Assembly (NCBI GenBank): GCA_944389615.1
Contig: CALXNA010000009.1
Coordinates: 22,397 to 86,396 of the forward strand
DNA from: an uncultured Anaerobiospirillum sp.
GTDB taxonomy: Bacteria; Pseudomonadota; Gammaproteobacteria; Enterobacterales; Succinivibrionaceae
Direction of reading: 5' to 3'
DNA: 64,000 bases
The notes under the pieces were generated by a model that did no database searches, had not been told where the DNA came from, and was given only the letters and a program-made list of their open reading frames with translations. The translations under genes were made by a program, and so were the position numbers. Positions 48,055 through 57,007 of the stretch are shown here, one piece after another (the first letter of the stretch is position 1; every line of letters starts with the position of its first letter).

Positions 48055-50010
48055 ATGGATGTAGAAGCTCTGGCCTCTTTGGACAGCCAAAAACGCTGTT
48101 GCGACGAGCTGTTGCAGCAAGTTTTTGCCAAAGATGCTTTTATCCTGCTATCAGGTGAGCGCGGCTCGGGCCGTACCGCGGTCTGCGAGCAGGTGGTCAA
48201 TGCCACCGACAACAAGCTCCCGGCTGTCTTTATTCCATGCCAAAAGGACATGCAGCTCAAGCGCCTGCGCGAGCTCTTCTTGCAGCAGCTGCTGCCCAAC
48301 ACGCCATTTGATCCCAGCCTTAACTTGGCCGATGCCATCTTACAGGTCAAAGACCTCAAGGCAGGCAAGACCTTGGTCGTGGTCGACGATGCTGACAGCG
48401 TGCTCTCTTCCTTTTACAATGAGCTCTTGGCGTTGCACGAGGAGTTCTTAGGTAAAGGGCGCTTTGCCTTTATCTTGGTGTGCCAGCCGCTGTGGGCCGA
48501 GGAGAAGATTGCGCGCAACATCTCCAAGGTGGACATCGAGCAGGTGCAGATGCCCCATCTGACCATCAACGAGGCCATGGTGCTCTCGCGCCATATCTTC
48601 GCGGTGCAAAACACCATGCGCATCTACAATTCCTTGGTCAATAAGTTACCTGAGGCCTTAGCTCCGGCGCGTGGCAACCTGTCCCAGATCATTACAATCA
48701 CGGAGAAGCTTATGAAGGATCCAACTACGGCAGTGAATGCTGAGCAGGCAGGCAAAGCCGGTAAGTTAGGTGCAGGTAAGAAGAAGGGCAGCTCGGTGGG
48801 GATCTTTGTCACCGTAGTGTGCATCATCATCGTCTTAGCTTGCTTAATCCCGATTTTCTTTGAGTCTGAGGATAAGCCGAGCGCCAGCACCACCGCGGAG
48901 GTGGCCAACGAGGAAGCCTTGGTCTTCGCCGATGATCCCAAGAGCTTTGCCGAGACGACGCTAAGCGACGACGGCGCCCTTCCGGACATGGTACCCGGCG
49001 GCATTGATGCCCAAACGCCTGAGGCGAGCACCGATCACTCGGTGACCTTATCGGGCGAGGAGTTAGACAAGATTGAGGGCGGAGCTCATGGCTCTGACTA
49101 TCCCAGGGGAGTGGAGCGACCTGTAGCCCAAGTCCCGGTTCAACAGCCTGCCTCGCCGGTGGAGCAGCCGATCGCTGAGCTGCGCCGCGGTGACAACCCT
49201 AATCACGTCGCGCAAGGTCAAACCCAGCACACTGAGCTGGATATGCCTGCCATGCCTAAGCCGCAGCCGCAACCACCGCGTCCAGCTCCTGCTGACGTCG
49301 CTGCTAACGGCCCGCAGATGGATCCTAATGCGGCCAATTTAGCCGCGGAGTTAGAGCGCGATCGAGCCCAGTTAGAACAGGCTGCGCGCGCTAAGCTCGC
49401 CGCCGATCGGGCTAAGGCCGCCGCCGAGCAAAAGGCGGTGGAGCAAAAGGCGGCGGAGCAAAAGGCGGCCGAGCAAAAGGCCGCTGAACAGCAAGCTCAG
49501 GCTGAGCAAGCCCAGAAGGCCGCCGCTAAGGCCCCAGAGCCGAAGCCTGCGCCACGCAGCGAGCCGCAGCGTCCGGCCACGACCTTAAAGGCAGGTCAGA
49601 TCATCAACTTAGGTGATGAGCTCAGAGCTCAGCAAGCCGCGCAGCGCGCGCCGCAGCAGTCACGCCCACAGGCTAACGCCGAGCGCTCGCCGCGTCCGGT
49701 CGCCGCCGGTAATGCGGTGGAAGGGAGCTTAGATGAGCTCAGAAACGCCAACGGGGCCCACTACACCGTACAGGTCGTCTCGGCCTCCAACCGTGCCAAC
49801 ATCGCCGCAGCCGCACAGGGCTTATCCGGGCGCTACTGGATTGTGCCAAGCACCCGTGGTGGCCGTCCGTGGTACGTGTTGATTTTTGGTGACTTTGCCA
49901 GCCGCGAGGCCGCGATCAGTGCCGCCGCGCAAGTACCGACCTCGGTCTCGCAAGGCGCCAGCCCATTTGCCCGTCGCATCAGCGAAGTTCAAGCCGAGAT
50001 GCGCCGCTAA
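48055..50010 (+). CDS. damX: DamX-like SPOR-domain cell division protein with N-terminal ATPase-like domain
   Basis: DamX is a septal-ring protein whose SPOR domain binds denuded septal glycan. The 651-residue product starts at ATG 48055 behind AGGGAG. Residues 1-235 form an ATPase-like domain with LLSGERGSGRTAVCEQV in the Walker A position, where the usual Lys is Arg, and TLVVVDDAD as Walker B. One membrane span (IFVTVVCIIIVLACLIPIFF) is near 250. A Pro/Gln/Ala-rich periplasmic linker with KAAEQ repeats follows. The C-terminal SPOR domain begins HYTVQVVSASN. The order aroK-aroB-damX is conserved; dam, next in E. coli, is missing. Confidence 0.92.
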   Translation: MDVEALASLDSQKRCCDELLQQVFAKDAFILLSGERGSGRTAVCEQVVNATDNKLPAVFIPCQKDMQLKRLRELFLQQLLPNTPFDPSLNLADAILQVKDLKAGKTLVVVDDADSVLSSFYNELLALHEEFLGKGRFAFILVCQPLWAEEKIARNISKVDIEQVQMPHLTINEAMVLSRHIFAVQNTMRIYNSLVNKLPEALAPARGNLSQIITITEKLMKDPTTAVNAEQAGKAGKLGAGKKKGSSVGIFVTVVCIIIVLACLIPIFFESEDKPSASTTAEVANEEALVFADDPKSFAETTLSDDGALPDMVPGGIDAQTPEASTDHSVTLSGEELDKIEGGAHGSDYPRGVERPVAQVPVQQPASPVEQPIAELRRGDNPNHVAQGQTQHTELDMPAMPKPQPQPPRPAPADVAANGPQMDPNAANLAAELERDRAQLEQAARAKLAADRAKAAAEQKAVEQKAAEQKAAEQKAAEQQAQAEQAQKAAAKAPEPKPAPRSEPQRPATTLKAGQIINLGDELRAQQAAQRAPQQSRPQANAERSPRPVAAGNAVEGSLDELRNANGAHYTVQVVSASNRANIAAAAQGLSGRYWIVPSTRGGRPWYVLIFGDFASREAAISAAAQVPTSVSQGASPFARRISEVQAEMRR

Positions 50011-50046
50011 GCGCAGCGTAGCGCGGCATGAAGCCGCGCCGCTGGC

Positions 50047-50128
50047 TCAAGGCGTGGCGCCTGAGGTCATCAAGGTGGCCGCCGACTTCGACGACAGTGA
50101 TATGTATGAGCTGCGACGCCAGCAGTAG
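50047..50128 (+). pseudogene. Remnant of the helical-repeat motif family
   Basis: In a frame different from damX, the codons before a TAG at 50126 read LAQGVAPEVIKVAADFDDSD then MYELRRQQ. This aligns residue by residue with the motif in the gene at 50966-51478 (KGYSLELIQQVTSLDDAELTKIR): G-x-x-x-E-[LV]-I-x-x-[VA]-x-x-[LF]-D-D-x-x-[LM]-x-x-[IL]-R. No start codon or ribosome-binding site is present, so it is a fragment of a lost copy. It lies between damX and the terminator. Confidence 0.5.
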
Positions 50129-50181
50129 TTCGCAGGTGGCGCTCTGAGGGCGCTCTCCGGGACTGCCAGCCGATGGAACAT

Positions 50182-50225
50182 GACGGAATTGAGATGCAGA
50201 GATGTGTCCAATTCCGTCTTTGTTT
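50182..50225 (+). terminator. Intrinsic terminator of the aroK-aroB-damX operon
   Basis: GACGGAATTG (50182-50191) pairs perfectly with CAATTCCGTC (50209-50218), followed by TTTGTTT. Confidence 0.87.
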
Positions 50226-50511
50226 ATGGGCCCGGCGCGCCCCAAGCTCTCGGATGGTCGACCTCGTCGCAATAGAATATGGGGCAGCCCTAGCAAGCTT
50301 AGGTAAGCACGCTATCTGCTTACAAAAGCATTGAAATTATGATAAAGATTTGATACAGTTGATCCAGCTGCGCAGGAAGGCGCGGACTGGTCGGCGGCAT
50401 AGCAGCTCTGTGGGCGCCTGCCTTCCTGCTACGCAGCTTGATCTTGATTGGGCGGGAGGCGGCGCTTGCGCCCCTAAGTTACCTCAGGGGCAGCTAGGCC
50501 AGTTTGTGCAG
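50226..50511. other. Gap before the helical-repeat genes
   Basis: About 290 bases. An AT-rich patch at 50328-50355 could hold a promoter for the next gene; no clear box pair is seen. The frame of the next gene is open here but its codons look random. Confidence 0.35.
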
Positions 50512-50847
50512 ATGAAAGAGTTTTTTGTCACTCTCTATGAGCGTGAGCTCTATGAGAATGAGTTGCGTTACGGCCATGGCTGCGGTTGGGAAGAGGCTTG
50601 TAATAAAGGATACGAAGACCCAGAAGAGATGAGACCTTTTGCTCGGAGATACGCTGTAGGCTACCTCCAAGGGCTCTATCAAACCTTAGTCGCCTTAGCG
50701 CGCGAGATGCTCAAGCAAGGCTGCTCCATCGAGCAAATCACTGCGGCAACTTTGCTGTCGGAGCGGCAGATCAAGCTGGTGCAGGAGACGGATAGCGACT
50801 TTGACCTCGACGCGGCCATGCCGGTGAAGCTGCTCTTCGGTAAATGA
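50512..50847 (+). CDS. Small protein with one copy of the helical motif, in the dam position
   Basis: Unknown family. The 111-residue product is set at ATG 50512 (MKEFFVTLYERELYENELRY); the ribosome-binding site is weak and an earlier start is possible. Residues 45-88 contain LQGLYQTLVALAREMLKQGC then SIEQITAATLLSERQIKLVQ, matching the motif of the next gene ([RK]-N/E-M-L-K-x-G-[CY]-S-x-E-x-I). The pattern resembles the C-terminal helices of Rpn-type PD-(D/E)xK transposase-like nucleases, but no nuclease core is present. The lower base-composition bias at its start (AT-richer than neighbours) hints at recent arrival. Confidence 0.6.
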   Translation: MKEFFVTLYERELYENELRYGHGCGWEEACNKGYEDPEEMRPFARRYAVGYLQGLYQTLVALAREMLKQGCSIEQITAATLLSERQIKLVQETDSDFDLDAAMPVKLLFGK

Positions 50848-50965
50848 TGTATCAGACACCTGCGCCCAGTGCGAGTACCGGTGCGAGCAGACGGCTGGGC
50901 TGTAGCTCAAGCGCTCGTAAGGCGCAGCCTGAGCAAGAGGGGATGGTTCATAAGGAGGTGGGGCT

Positions 50966-51478
50966 ATGACCACGGATTTGAGTGCAGATGAGGAGTGGCG
51001 CACCAACTTTGAGCGTGGCAAGTTGGAAGCCCAAGCGGCCATGGTGCGCAACATGCTCAAGCTGGGCTGCTCCTCAGAGCTCATCCAGCAGGTCAGCGGC
51101 TTTGATGACAGGCAGATGGCCCAGCTGCAGCAAGAGTTGGCATGCGAGGCGGCGGGCTTAGCGCACGGCCAAGCCGAAGCTCAAGCCTGTGTGGCGCGCA
51201 ACATGATCAAGTTGTGCTATCCCGTGGCGGTCGGCCAGAAGGTCAAGGAACTCTTGGACATCAAGATCCCCCCGCTTAAGCCTCAGAATGGCCGCTTTGA
51301 CTTGTCGTATGCTCTCGTAGCGGGCTTTTTGCACGGCCGAGCCGAAGCTCTCAAATGCGTTGAGCGCAATATCCGCACCAAGGGCTACTCTTTGGAGCTC
51401 ATCCAGCAGGTCACCAGCCTTGATGATGCCGAGCTGACTAAGATACGGCACGAGGTGGCCGCTAAACGTAAATGGTAG
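50966..51478 (+). CDS. Helical-repeat protein with three motif copies, in the dam position
   Basis: The 170-residue product follows a near-perfect AAGGAGGT site, so it is very likely translated. It is built from three units of about 45-65 residues: FERGKLEAQAAMVRNMLKLG plus CSSELIQQVSGFDDRQMAQL; LAHGQAEAQACVARNMIKLC (degenerate second half); and FLHGRAEALKCVERNIRTKG plus YSLELIQQVTSLDDAELTKI. Each unit looks like two amphipathic helices. This resembles the tail of Rpn/PD-(D/E)xK proteins, without catalytic residues. I assign no function. It stands between the damX operon and rpe, exactly where dam lies in E. coli. Confidence 0.7.
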   Translation: MTTDLSADEEWRTNFERGKLEAQAAMVRNMLKLGCSSELIQQVSGFDDRQMAQLQQELACEAAGLAHGQAEAQACVARNMIKLCYPVAVGQKVKELLDIKIPPLKPQNGRFDLSYALVAGFLHGRAEALKCVERNIRTKGYSLELIQQVTSLDDAELTKIRHEVAAKRKW

Positions 51479-51623
51479 CGGCGCAGCCGCGGCTGCCGCG
51501 GTAGCGGGCGCGGCCTGCGCGCAGGCCGCGGCGCGCCGTAGGCGCTGAGGCGCAGAAAACTTGGTTGAGACCGGGTTTTTAGAGATAATGCTAGGGCTTT
51601 TCACATCTTTTGAGGGGGTGCTT

Positions 51624-52295
51624 ATGGCCAAGCGTTTCTACTATGCCGGCTCGATCTTGTCGGCCGATCTGATGGACTTGGGCAAGGACATTGATGCGGC
51701 CTTGCAGGCCAAGATGGACATCATCCACTTTGATGTCATGGACTACCACTTCGTCCAGAACTTAACCTTCGGCCCGGGCTTGCTTAAGGCGGTGCGCGCA
51801 CGCTTCCCTGAAGCCATCATCGATGTGCACTTAATGGTCGACCCCATCAACGAGAAGATCCTCACCGACTACGCTCAGGCTGGTGCCTCAATGATCTCCT
51901 TCCACCCGGAGGCCACGCCGCACGTTGACCGCTACTTAGCGCTCATCCGTGAGCTCGGCTGCAAGGCGGGCCTTGCCTTAAACCCTAGCACCCCACCGCA
52001 GATGCTCAAGTACCTGTGGGATCGCTTGGACTTCGTCTTGGTGATGACGGTTAACCCGGGCTTTGGCGGACAAAAGTTGATCCCAGCCACCTTAACGAAG
52101 GTCGCCGACGTTAAGGCTCTGGCGCGCGAGAGCAATGTCATCATCGACATCGAGGTCGATGGCGGCGTCGCCCCAAGTACCATCGCAGACTGCGCTAAGG
52201 CCGGTGCCAATATCTTCGTTGTGGGCTCGGCGCTCTTTAGCCAGAGCGATTACGAAGTGGCGTTAGCGGAACTCAACTATGCACTCAAGGGCTAA
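51624..52295 (+). CDS. rpe: Ribulose-phosphate 3-epimerase
   Basis: Interconverts ribulose 5-phosphate and xylulose 5-phosphate in the pentose phosphate pathway. The 223-residue TIM-barrel protein starts at ATG 51624 after GAGGGGGTG. Signatures are GSILSADLMDLG, IIHFDVMDYHFVQNLTFGPG (metal-binding His/Asp; the family usually has DGHFVPN), DVHLMV, MTVNPGFGGQKLIP and IEVDGGV. The MDYHF variant in place of MDGHF is a mild oddity. gph starts four bases after its stop, as in E. coli. Confidence 0.95.
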   Translation: MAKRFYYAGSILSADLMDLGKDIDAALQAKMDIIHFDVMDYHFVQNLTFGPGLLKAVRARFPEAIIDVHLMVDPINEKILTDYAQAGASMISFHPEATPHVDRYLALIRELGCKAGLALNPSTPPQMLKYLWDRLDFVLVMTVNPGFGGQKLIPATLTKVADVKALARESNVIIDIEVDGGVAPSTIADCAKAGANIFVVGSALFSQSDYEVALAELNYALKG

Positions 52296-52299
52296 GGCA

Positions 52300-53025
52300 A
52301 TGGCAGACAAACAGAGCGGAGAGCTGTGCTCTCCAATTGCCCATCGCCCCGAGCTGATCATGTTCGACCTTGACGGCACGCTGGCGCATACCCTGCCGCA
52401 GCTGAGTAAGGCCGTGGCCGCGGTGGCCGCCGATTTGGGCTTTGCGGCGCCGACGTTGCAGGAGATGGCCTGCTATGTCGGCAATGGCATGGATCTGCTC
52501 TTAGGCCGGGCGCTCTTAGGGCGCCAAGACGTGACCTTGGCTGAGGTGCCGCAAGCTCAGTTAGCCGCAGCCCGCGCCTCCTTTAGCCGTCACTACGGGG
52601 CAGGCCTGCGCGCGGACTTTGAGGTCTACCCGGGCGTTTTGACCTACTTGCAGCGCTTCCATGAGCTTGGGATCAAGCTGGCGGTGGTCTCCAACAAGCC
52701 CGACAAATTTGTCCAGCCTTTGATGGAGTATATGGGCTTTAAGCCGTATCTTGACTTGGCGCTGGGCGGTGAGGTCTTGCCGCGCAAGAAGCCTGACCCG
52801 ATGCCTTTGCACTATGTCATGGACAAGCTACAGGTCAGCCCGACGCAGGCCATGATGGTCGGTGACTCCAATAACGACATCCGCGCCGGTAAGAATGCGG
52901 GCGTTGTGACCGTCGCCTTAACCTACGGCTACAACGGCGGCCAAGACCTGCGCTGCGAGCATCCTGATTATATCTTCTCGGACTTTGGCACCATGGGCGC
53001 GCAGATCTGCGCGGCCCCGCACTAG
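52300..53025 (+). CDS. gph: Phosphoglycolate phosphatase
   Basis: A HAD-superfamily phosphatase that removes phosphoglycolate formed in DNA 3'-end repair. The 241-residue product is started at ATG 52300; another ATG at 52279 would overlap rpe. HAD motifs are MFDLDGTL (motif I, nucleophile Asp), VVSNKPDKFV (motif II), and KKPDPMPLHY with MMVGDSNNDIRAGKNAG (motifs III/IV). Position between rpe and trpS is conserved. Confidence 0.93.
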   Translation: MADKQSGELCSPIAHRPELIMFDLDGTLAHTLPQLSKAVAAVAADLGFAAPTLQEMACYVGNGMDLLLGRALLGRQDVTLAEVPQAQLAAARASFSRHYGAGLRADFEVYPGVLTYLQRFHELGIKLAVVSNKPDKFVQPLMEYMGFKPYLDLALGGEVLPRKKPDPMPLHYVMDKLQVSPTQAMMVGDSNNDIRAGKNAGVVTVALTYGYNGGQDLRCEHPDYIFSDFGTMGAQICAAPH

Positions 53026-53240
53026 CGCCGCACCCAAGCGCGGCACTGAGAAGTGCTGCTTGGGGGCAGCACCGACCGCATAGCGCCGCCTGCAGGGCGG
53101 CGGGGCGCAAGCCCTGCGGGGCGGGCACCGTGCTGGCGCGGCGGCGCGAGAGCGCACGCGGCAGCGGCGCGTAGCGCAAAGTGCTACACTTCAGACAGCG
53201 TTTTTTGGTTTAGTTCATCTGTTTTTTGTTGTTTGTGGAT

Positions 53241-54242
53241 ATGGCAAAAGAAATCATCTTCTCGGGCATTCAGCCCTCGGGCGAGCTGTCGGTAGGTAAC
53301 TACATCGGTTCGCTGCGCAACTGGGTGCCTATGCAGGACGAGGCCGACTGCATCTACTGCGTGGTTAACCAGCACGCCATCACCGTGCGCCAAGACCCCA
53401 AGCTCTTGCACGAGCGCAGCTTGGATACCTTGGCCATCTTCTTGGCCGCGGGGATCGACCCGAGCAAGAGCATCATCTTCTTGCAGTCGCATGTGCCGGA
53501 TCATTGCGAGTTGGGCTGGGTCTTAAACTGCTACACCCAAATGGGCGAGTTAAACCGCATGACCCAGTACAAGGACAAGGCCAAGCGCTATGCCAACAAC
53601 TTGACCGCCGGTCTGTTTAACTACCCGACCTTGATGGCCGCCGACATCCTGCTCTATCAGGCCCATAAGGTGCCGGTCGGTGACGATCAGCGCCAGCACG
53701 TCGAGCTGACGCGCGACATCGCCGAGCGCTTCAACAGCCTCTATGGCGAGACCTTCGTGCTGCCGGTGGGATTTTTCCCTAAGGCCGGTGCCCGCGTCAT
53801 GTCGCTGCAAGAGCCGACCAAGAAGATGTCTAAGTCCGATGACAATCCTAAGAACGTCATCCGGATCTTAGAGGAGCCTAAGTCGATCTTAAAGAAGATC
53901 AAGAGCGCCATCACCGACTCCGACGACCCGCCAGTCGTCGCCTACGACTGGGATAAGAAGCCGGGCGTCTCGAACTTGCTGGAGATCATGTCCGCTGCGA
54001 CCAACCGTCCGATCCCGGAGTTAGTTGAGCACTTTAAGGGCTCAATGTACGGCACCTTCAAGAGTGAGGTCGGTGAGGCGGTGGTGGCGATGCTCGAGCC
54101 GGTGCAAAACCGCTATCGTGAGCTGCGCGCCAACGAGGATTACCTCAAGCAGGTCTACCTCGAAGGTGCCGCTAAAGCCCATGAGCGGGCACAAAAGACC
54201 TTAACAGAGGTTTACCGCAAGATTGGCTTTGTCATATACTAG
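53241..54242 (+). CDS. trpS: Tryptophanyl-tRNA synthetase
   Basis: Charges tRNA-Trp. The 333-residue class I enzyme starts at ATG 53241 ([20 protein letters not shown]). It has the HIGH-equivalent [48 protein letters not shown] and the KMSKS loop [12 protein letters not shown]. No ribosome-binding site is visible before the ATG (the preceding 30 bases are mostly T and G), and in-frame starts upstream are no better. It completes the rpe-gph-trpS block, but lies 215 bases after gph and probably has its own promoter. Confidence 0.96.
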   Translation: MAKEIIFSGIQPSGELSVGNYIGSLRNWVPMQDEADCIYCVVNQHAITVRQDPKLLHERSLDTLAIFLAAGIDPSKSIIFLQSHVPDHCELGWVLNCYTQMGELNRMTQYKDKAKRYANNLTAGLFNYPTLMAADILLYQAHKVPVGDDQRQHVELTRDIAERFNSLYGETFVLPVGFFPKAGARVMSLQEPTKKMSKSDDNPKNVIRILEEPKSILKKIKSAITDSDDPPVVAYDWDKKPGVSNLLEIMSAATNRPIPELVEHFKGSMYGTFKSEVGEAVVAMLEPVQNRYRELRANEDYLKQVYLEGAAKAHERAQKTLTEVYRKIGFVIY

Positions 54243-54317
54243 CGCCATACCTGAACTGTCTAGAGGGGCAGTTCAGCCTAGCAGCGGCTCTTCTCGCAAG
54301 TACCGTTGAGTCGCCCC

Positions 54318-54349
54318 AGAGGGCCTTGCATCCAGCTGGGCCCTCTTTA
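54318..54349 (+). terminator. Intrinsic terminator of trpS
   Basis: AGAGGGCC (54318-54325) pairs with GGCCCTCT (54339-54346), followed by a short T-run (TTTAG). Confidence 0.65.
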
Positions 54350-54668
54350 GTACGGGTGACCTTAAGTACTAAGTGCTGCTGCGGTGTGTGCTTTGCCTTA
54401 GAATCCCCGCAGGGGAGAGCACTGTGCTTGATAGCGCGGTGCTTGATAGCACTGTGCTTTAGTTTGGTGCAATGAACTACCGACTGACTTACGTCAGCGG
54501 TTTCGCAGCGTCGCAACTGCTTTTAGTAATGCTCCGCAATCAGCTTTTTGATGCAGGTTACGGATCACTACGGGCATGTCCACAATGCCCCCATCAGGTA
54601 GGAGCAAAAAGCTCGTTCCTGAGTTCTTAGAGGGTATTATACATGATCAAAATGTGCGACATCAGCCG

Positions 54669-54701
54669 CTTTCATCCCCACGCTCACGCATGGGGAATTA
54701 C
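54669..54701. repeat. Solitary type I-E-like CRISPR repeat
   Basis: On the minus strand the element reads GTAATTCCCC, a 12-base centre, then GGGGATGAAAGCG. Type I-E repeats have the form GTxTTCCCC...GGGGATGAACCG. The centre continues the stem with one mismatch (GCATGGGG against CCCCACGC). Only one copy is present, with no spacers, leader or cas genes. Confidence 0.45.
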
Positions 54702-54707
54702 GCGGCA

Positions 54708-56054
54708 TTAGTTAAAGCGCAGGGCCAGAGCGTGCCCGGCGTCCGTGACCAGTTTGCCGTCGGCGACCACGAGGTGGCCTGAGGCAATGGTGTGGGTGAC
54801 GCGGCTTGAGAACGATTGGCCCACCATAGGACTCCAACCACAGAGCGATGCCACATCTTCCGTGGTGACACGATAACGCTCGCGCGGGTCTAGTACCGCG
54901 ATGTCAGCGTAGTAACCTTCCTTAAGCGTACCGCGCTTCTCTACCCCAAAGCGGGCGGCAACATTGCAGGTAGCTGCCTTCAGCCCTTCCTCTAAGCTGA
55001 TCTCCTTACGGCGAGCCAGCTCAAAGATCACATTGAGACTAAACTGCACCGAAGGTAGCCCCGAGGCGACCTTGAGGTAATCGTCGCTCGTCTTGACTGC
55101 AAGCTCGTGCGGCGCGTGATCGGTGCCGATCGTGGTGATGATGCCTGCGCGCAGGGCCTTGAGCAGGCTCTGACGGTCAAACTCGTACTTGACGGCCGGA
55201 TTGCACTTTAAGAAGCCCTTTAAGCGGCCATAGTCGCTGTCATTAAAGAACAGGTGCGGGATGCAGACTTCGCACGAGATCTGACGCGTGCTGATGGGCC
55301 CGGTGGCCAAGGGCCTTAAGAACTCGACCTCATCGCGTGTCGAGACATGCATGATGTGCAGGCGTGCACCCGTCGCTTGCGCCAGCTCTACCGCGAGCTG
55401 ACTGGACTTTAAGCAGCAATCGCGGTTGCGGATGATCGGATGCAGGTCAAATGGGATGTGCTCGCCGTACTGCTCTTTGGCGCGCTTGGTGTTGGCATTG
55501 ACGATGGCGTTGTCTTCGCAGTGCGTGGCCACTAAGGTCGGAGCATGCTTGAACACTTGATAGAGCTCGTGGTTATCGTCAACCAAGAGGTTGCCGGTGG
55601 TCGAGCCCATATAGACTTTGATGCCCGCAATCTCGTGCGGATCCACGCGCTTGACCTCCTCGAGGTTGTCGTGGCTCGCGCCTAGGTAAAAGCCGTAGTT
55701 GACCACGCTATCGCGCTGGGCAAGGGCCATCTTAGCGTGCAGGGCCTCAACCGTAGTGGTGGCCGGGAAGGTGTTGGGCATATCCATAAAGGAGGTGACA
55801 CCGCCTAAGGCCGCGGCGCGCGACTCTGAGGCAATGGTGGCCTTCTGCTCCATACCCGGCTGTCTAAAGTGCACGTGAGCGTCGATAAGTCCCGGGATTA
55901 CCAGCTTGCCGTGACAGTCAATGACGGTGGCGCCATCAGGCACCGTCAGCTCGGGGGCAATCTGGGCAATATAGGGGCCATCGATGAGGAGATCAACCGG
56001 TCGAAAACCGTTTTCGAGCAGCGCAGTGGCCTGCTTGAGCACAATCTGGGGCAT
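54708..56054 (-). CDS. pyrC: Dihydroorotase (PyrC, class I)
   Basis: Cyclises carbamoyl aspartate to dihydroorotate in pyrimidine synthesis. The 448-residue size and motifs are those of class I enzymes, unlike the shorter E. coli PyrC. Metal and active-site motifs are DAHVHFRQPGMEQKATI, GIKVYMGSTTG (carbamylated Lys), ATHCEDNAIV, LHIMHVSTRDEV and GTDHAPHELAVKT. Allantoinase is related, but the HFRQPG sequence and the TDHAPH loop favour dihydroorotase. The ATG at 56054 follows GGGAGGG. Confidence 0.9.
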   Translation of the reverse strand: MPQIVLKQATALLENGFRPVDLLIDGPYIAQIAPELTVPDGATVIDCHGKLVIPGLIDAHVHFRQPGMEQKATIASESRAAALGGVTSFMDMPNTFPATTTVEALHAKMALAQRDSVVNYGFYLGASHDNLEEVKRVDPHEIAGIKVYMGSTTGNLLVDDNHELYQVFKHAPTLVATHCEDNAIVNANTKRAKEQYGEHIPFDLHPIIRNRDCCLKSSQLAVELAQATGARLHIMHVSTRDEVEFLRPLATGPISTRQISCEVCIPHLFFNDSDYGRLKGFLKCNPAVKYEFDRQSLLKALRAGIITTIGTDHAPHELAVKTSDDYLKVASGLPSVQFSLNVIFELARRKEISLEEGLKAATCNVAARFGVEKRGTLKEGYYADIAVLDPRERYRVTTEDVASLCGWSPMVGQSFSSRVTHTIASGHLVVADGKLVTDAGHALALRFN

Positions 56055-56350
56055 AGCACCCTCCCTTTAAGGCAACAAGTTAAGCCAGCTCGCTTAAGCG
56101 CTGAGCTGGCGCCTGACCTCAGTTTACCCCAGTCCGTGCACCAGATGCGCATGCTTGCCCCCGATCACGGCGAGGGATAAGGCTACGGGGTACAATGTGG
56201 CAGTTTGCGCCGCAGGCCGCGGCGAGCAGCTACGCTGCTGCAAGCTGTTGCAAGCAGCCGTAGGCGAGCTGTCGCCGACAAGCTGCCGCACGCTGCTGCC
56301 AGCAGCCGTAGGCGTGCTGGGCGCTGTCGTTTTGTTATGGTTGGTGACCT

Positions 56351-57007
56351 ATGGATAGATTTGATGAGCTGGTAGCTCCGCGCTTTACCCTAAAGGACGT
56401 GGAAGTCCACGAAAAGACCCGTTTATTTCAGCGCCACTTCGCGCTCGACTTGTACCGCGTTTCCTACAAGAAGTTCAATGGGGCCACCACCCGTATCTTA
56501 GACCGCATCATCTTCGAGCGTGATGCCGATGCCGTTGCCATCTTGCCCTATGATCCGGTGAGCGAAGAGGTGGTCTTAATCGAGCAGTTCCGTCCGGGCG
56601 CCTTAAAAGATCCGGTTTCGCCGTGGCTCATTGAGATCGTCGCGGGCATGATCGACGAGGGCGAGACTGAGCTCCAAGCCGCGGTGCGTGAGCTCCAAGA
56701 GGAGTCGGGCCTCTCGATTGCGCCTGATGACCTGCATTACATCAACGCGGTCTACCCAAGCCCCGGTGGCGCCTCCGAGCGCGTTACCTTATACGTGGGC
56801 AAGATTAGAGCCGACCACCTCTTAGACCACGGGGGCCTCGCGAGCGAAGAGGAAGATATTCGCATCTTCAAGCTGCCGGTCAAGAAGGCCTTTGAGCTGT
56901 GCCAAAACGGGCGCATCAACAACGCTGCGGCCTTGCTCGCCTTACAGCACCTGCAAATCAACTACGACGCCATCCGCGCCAAGTTCTTAGCGCAGCCTCA
57001 GGGCTAA
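56351..57007 (+). CDS. nudF: ADP-ribose pyrophosphatase (Nudix)
   Basis: Hydrolyses ADP-ribose to AMP and ribose 5-phosphate. The 218-residue product contains a perfect Nudix box, GMIDEGETELQAAVRELQEE followed by SGL, near residue 98. Other family features are VVLIEQFRPGAL, WLIEIVAG and YPSPGGASERVTLYVG. In E. coli nudF, yqiB, cpdA, yqiA and parE are consecutive; here yqiB is missing, and cpdA follows after a 594-base gap. The 300 bases upstream hold imperfect CAGCCGTAGGCG(A/T)GCTG repeats. Confidence 0.94.
   Translation: MDRFDELVAPRFTLKDVEVHEKTRLFQRHFALDLYRVSYKKFNGATTRILDRIIFERDADAVAILPYDPVSEEVVLIEQFRPGALKDPVSPWLIEIVAGMIDEGETELQAAVRELQEESGLSIAPDDLHYINAVYPSPGGASERVTLYVGKIRADHLLDHGGLASEEEDIRIFKLPVKKAFELCQNGRINNAAALLALQHLQINYDAIRAKFLAQPQG

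Larger units (their letters stand above)
54243..54707. other. Intergenic region trpS/pyrC
   Basis: 465 bases between convergent genes. Contains a hairpin CTGAACTG/CAGTTCAG at 54251-54276, the trpS terminator, a run of AGC(G/A)CxGTGCTTGATAG words near 54417-54460, and a single CRISPR-repeat-like element at 54669-54701 next to the pyrC stop. Confidence 0.5.

Noticed and set aside
54560..54707. CRISPR array next to pyrC
   Set aside because: Only one repeat-like unit can be found, so it is not an array.
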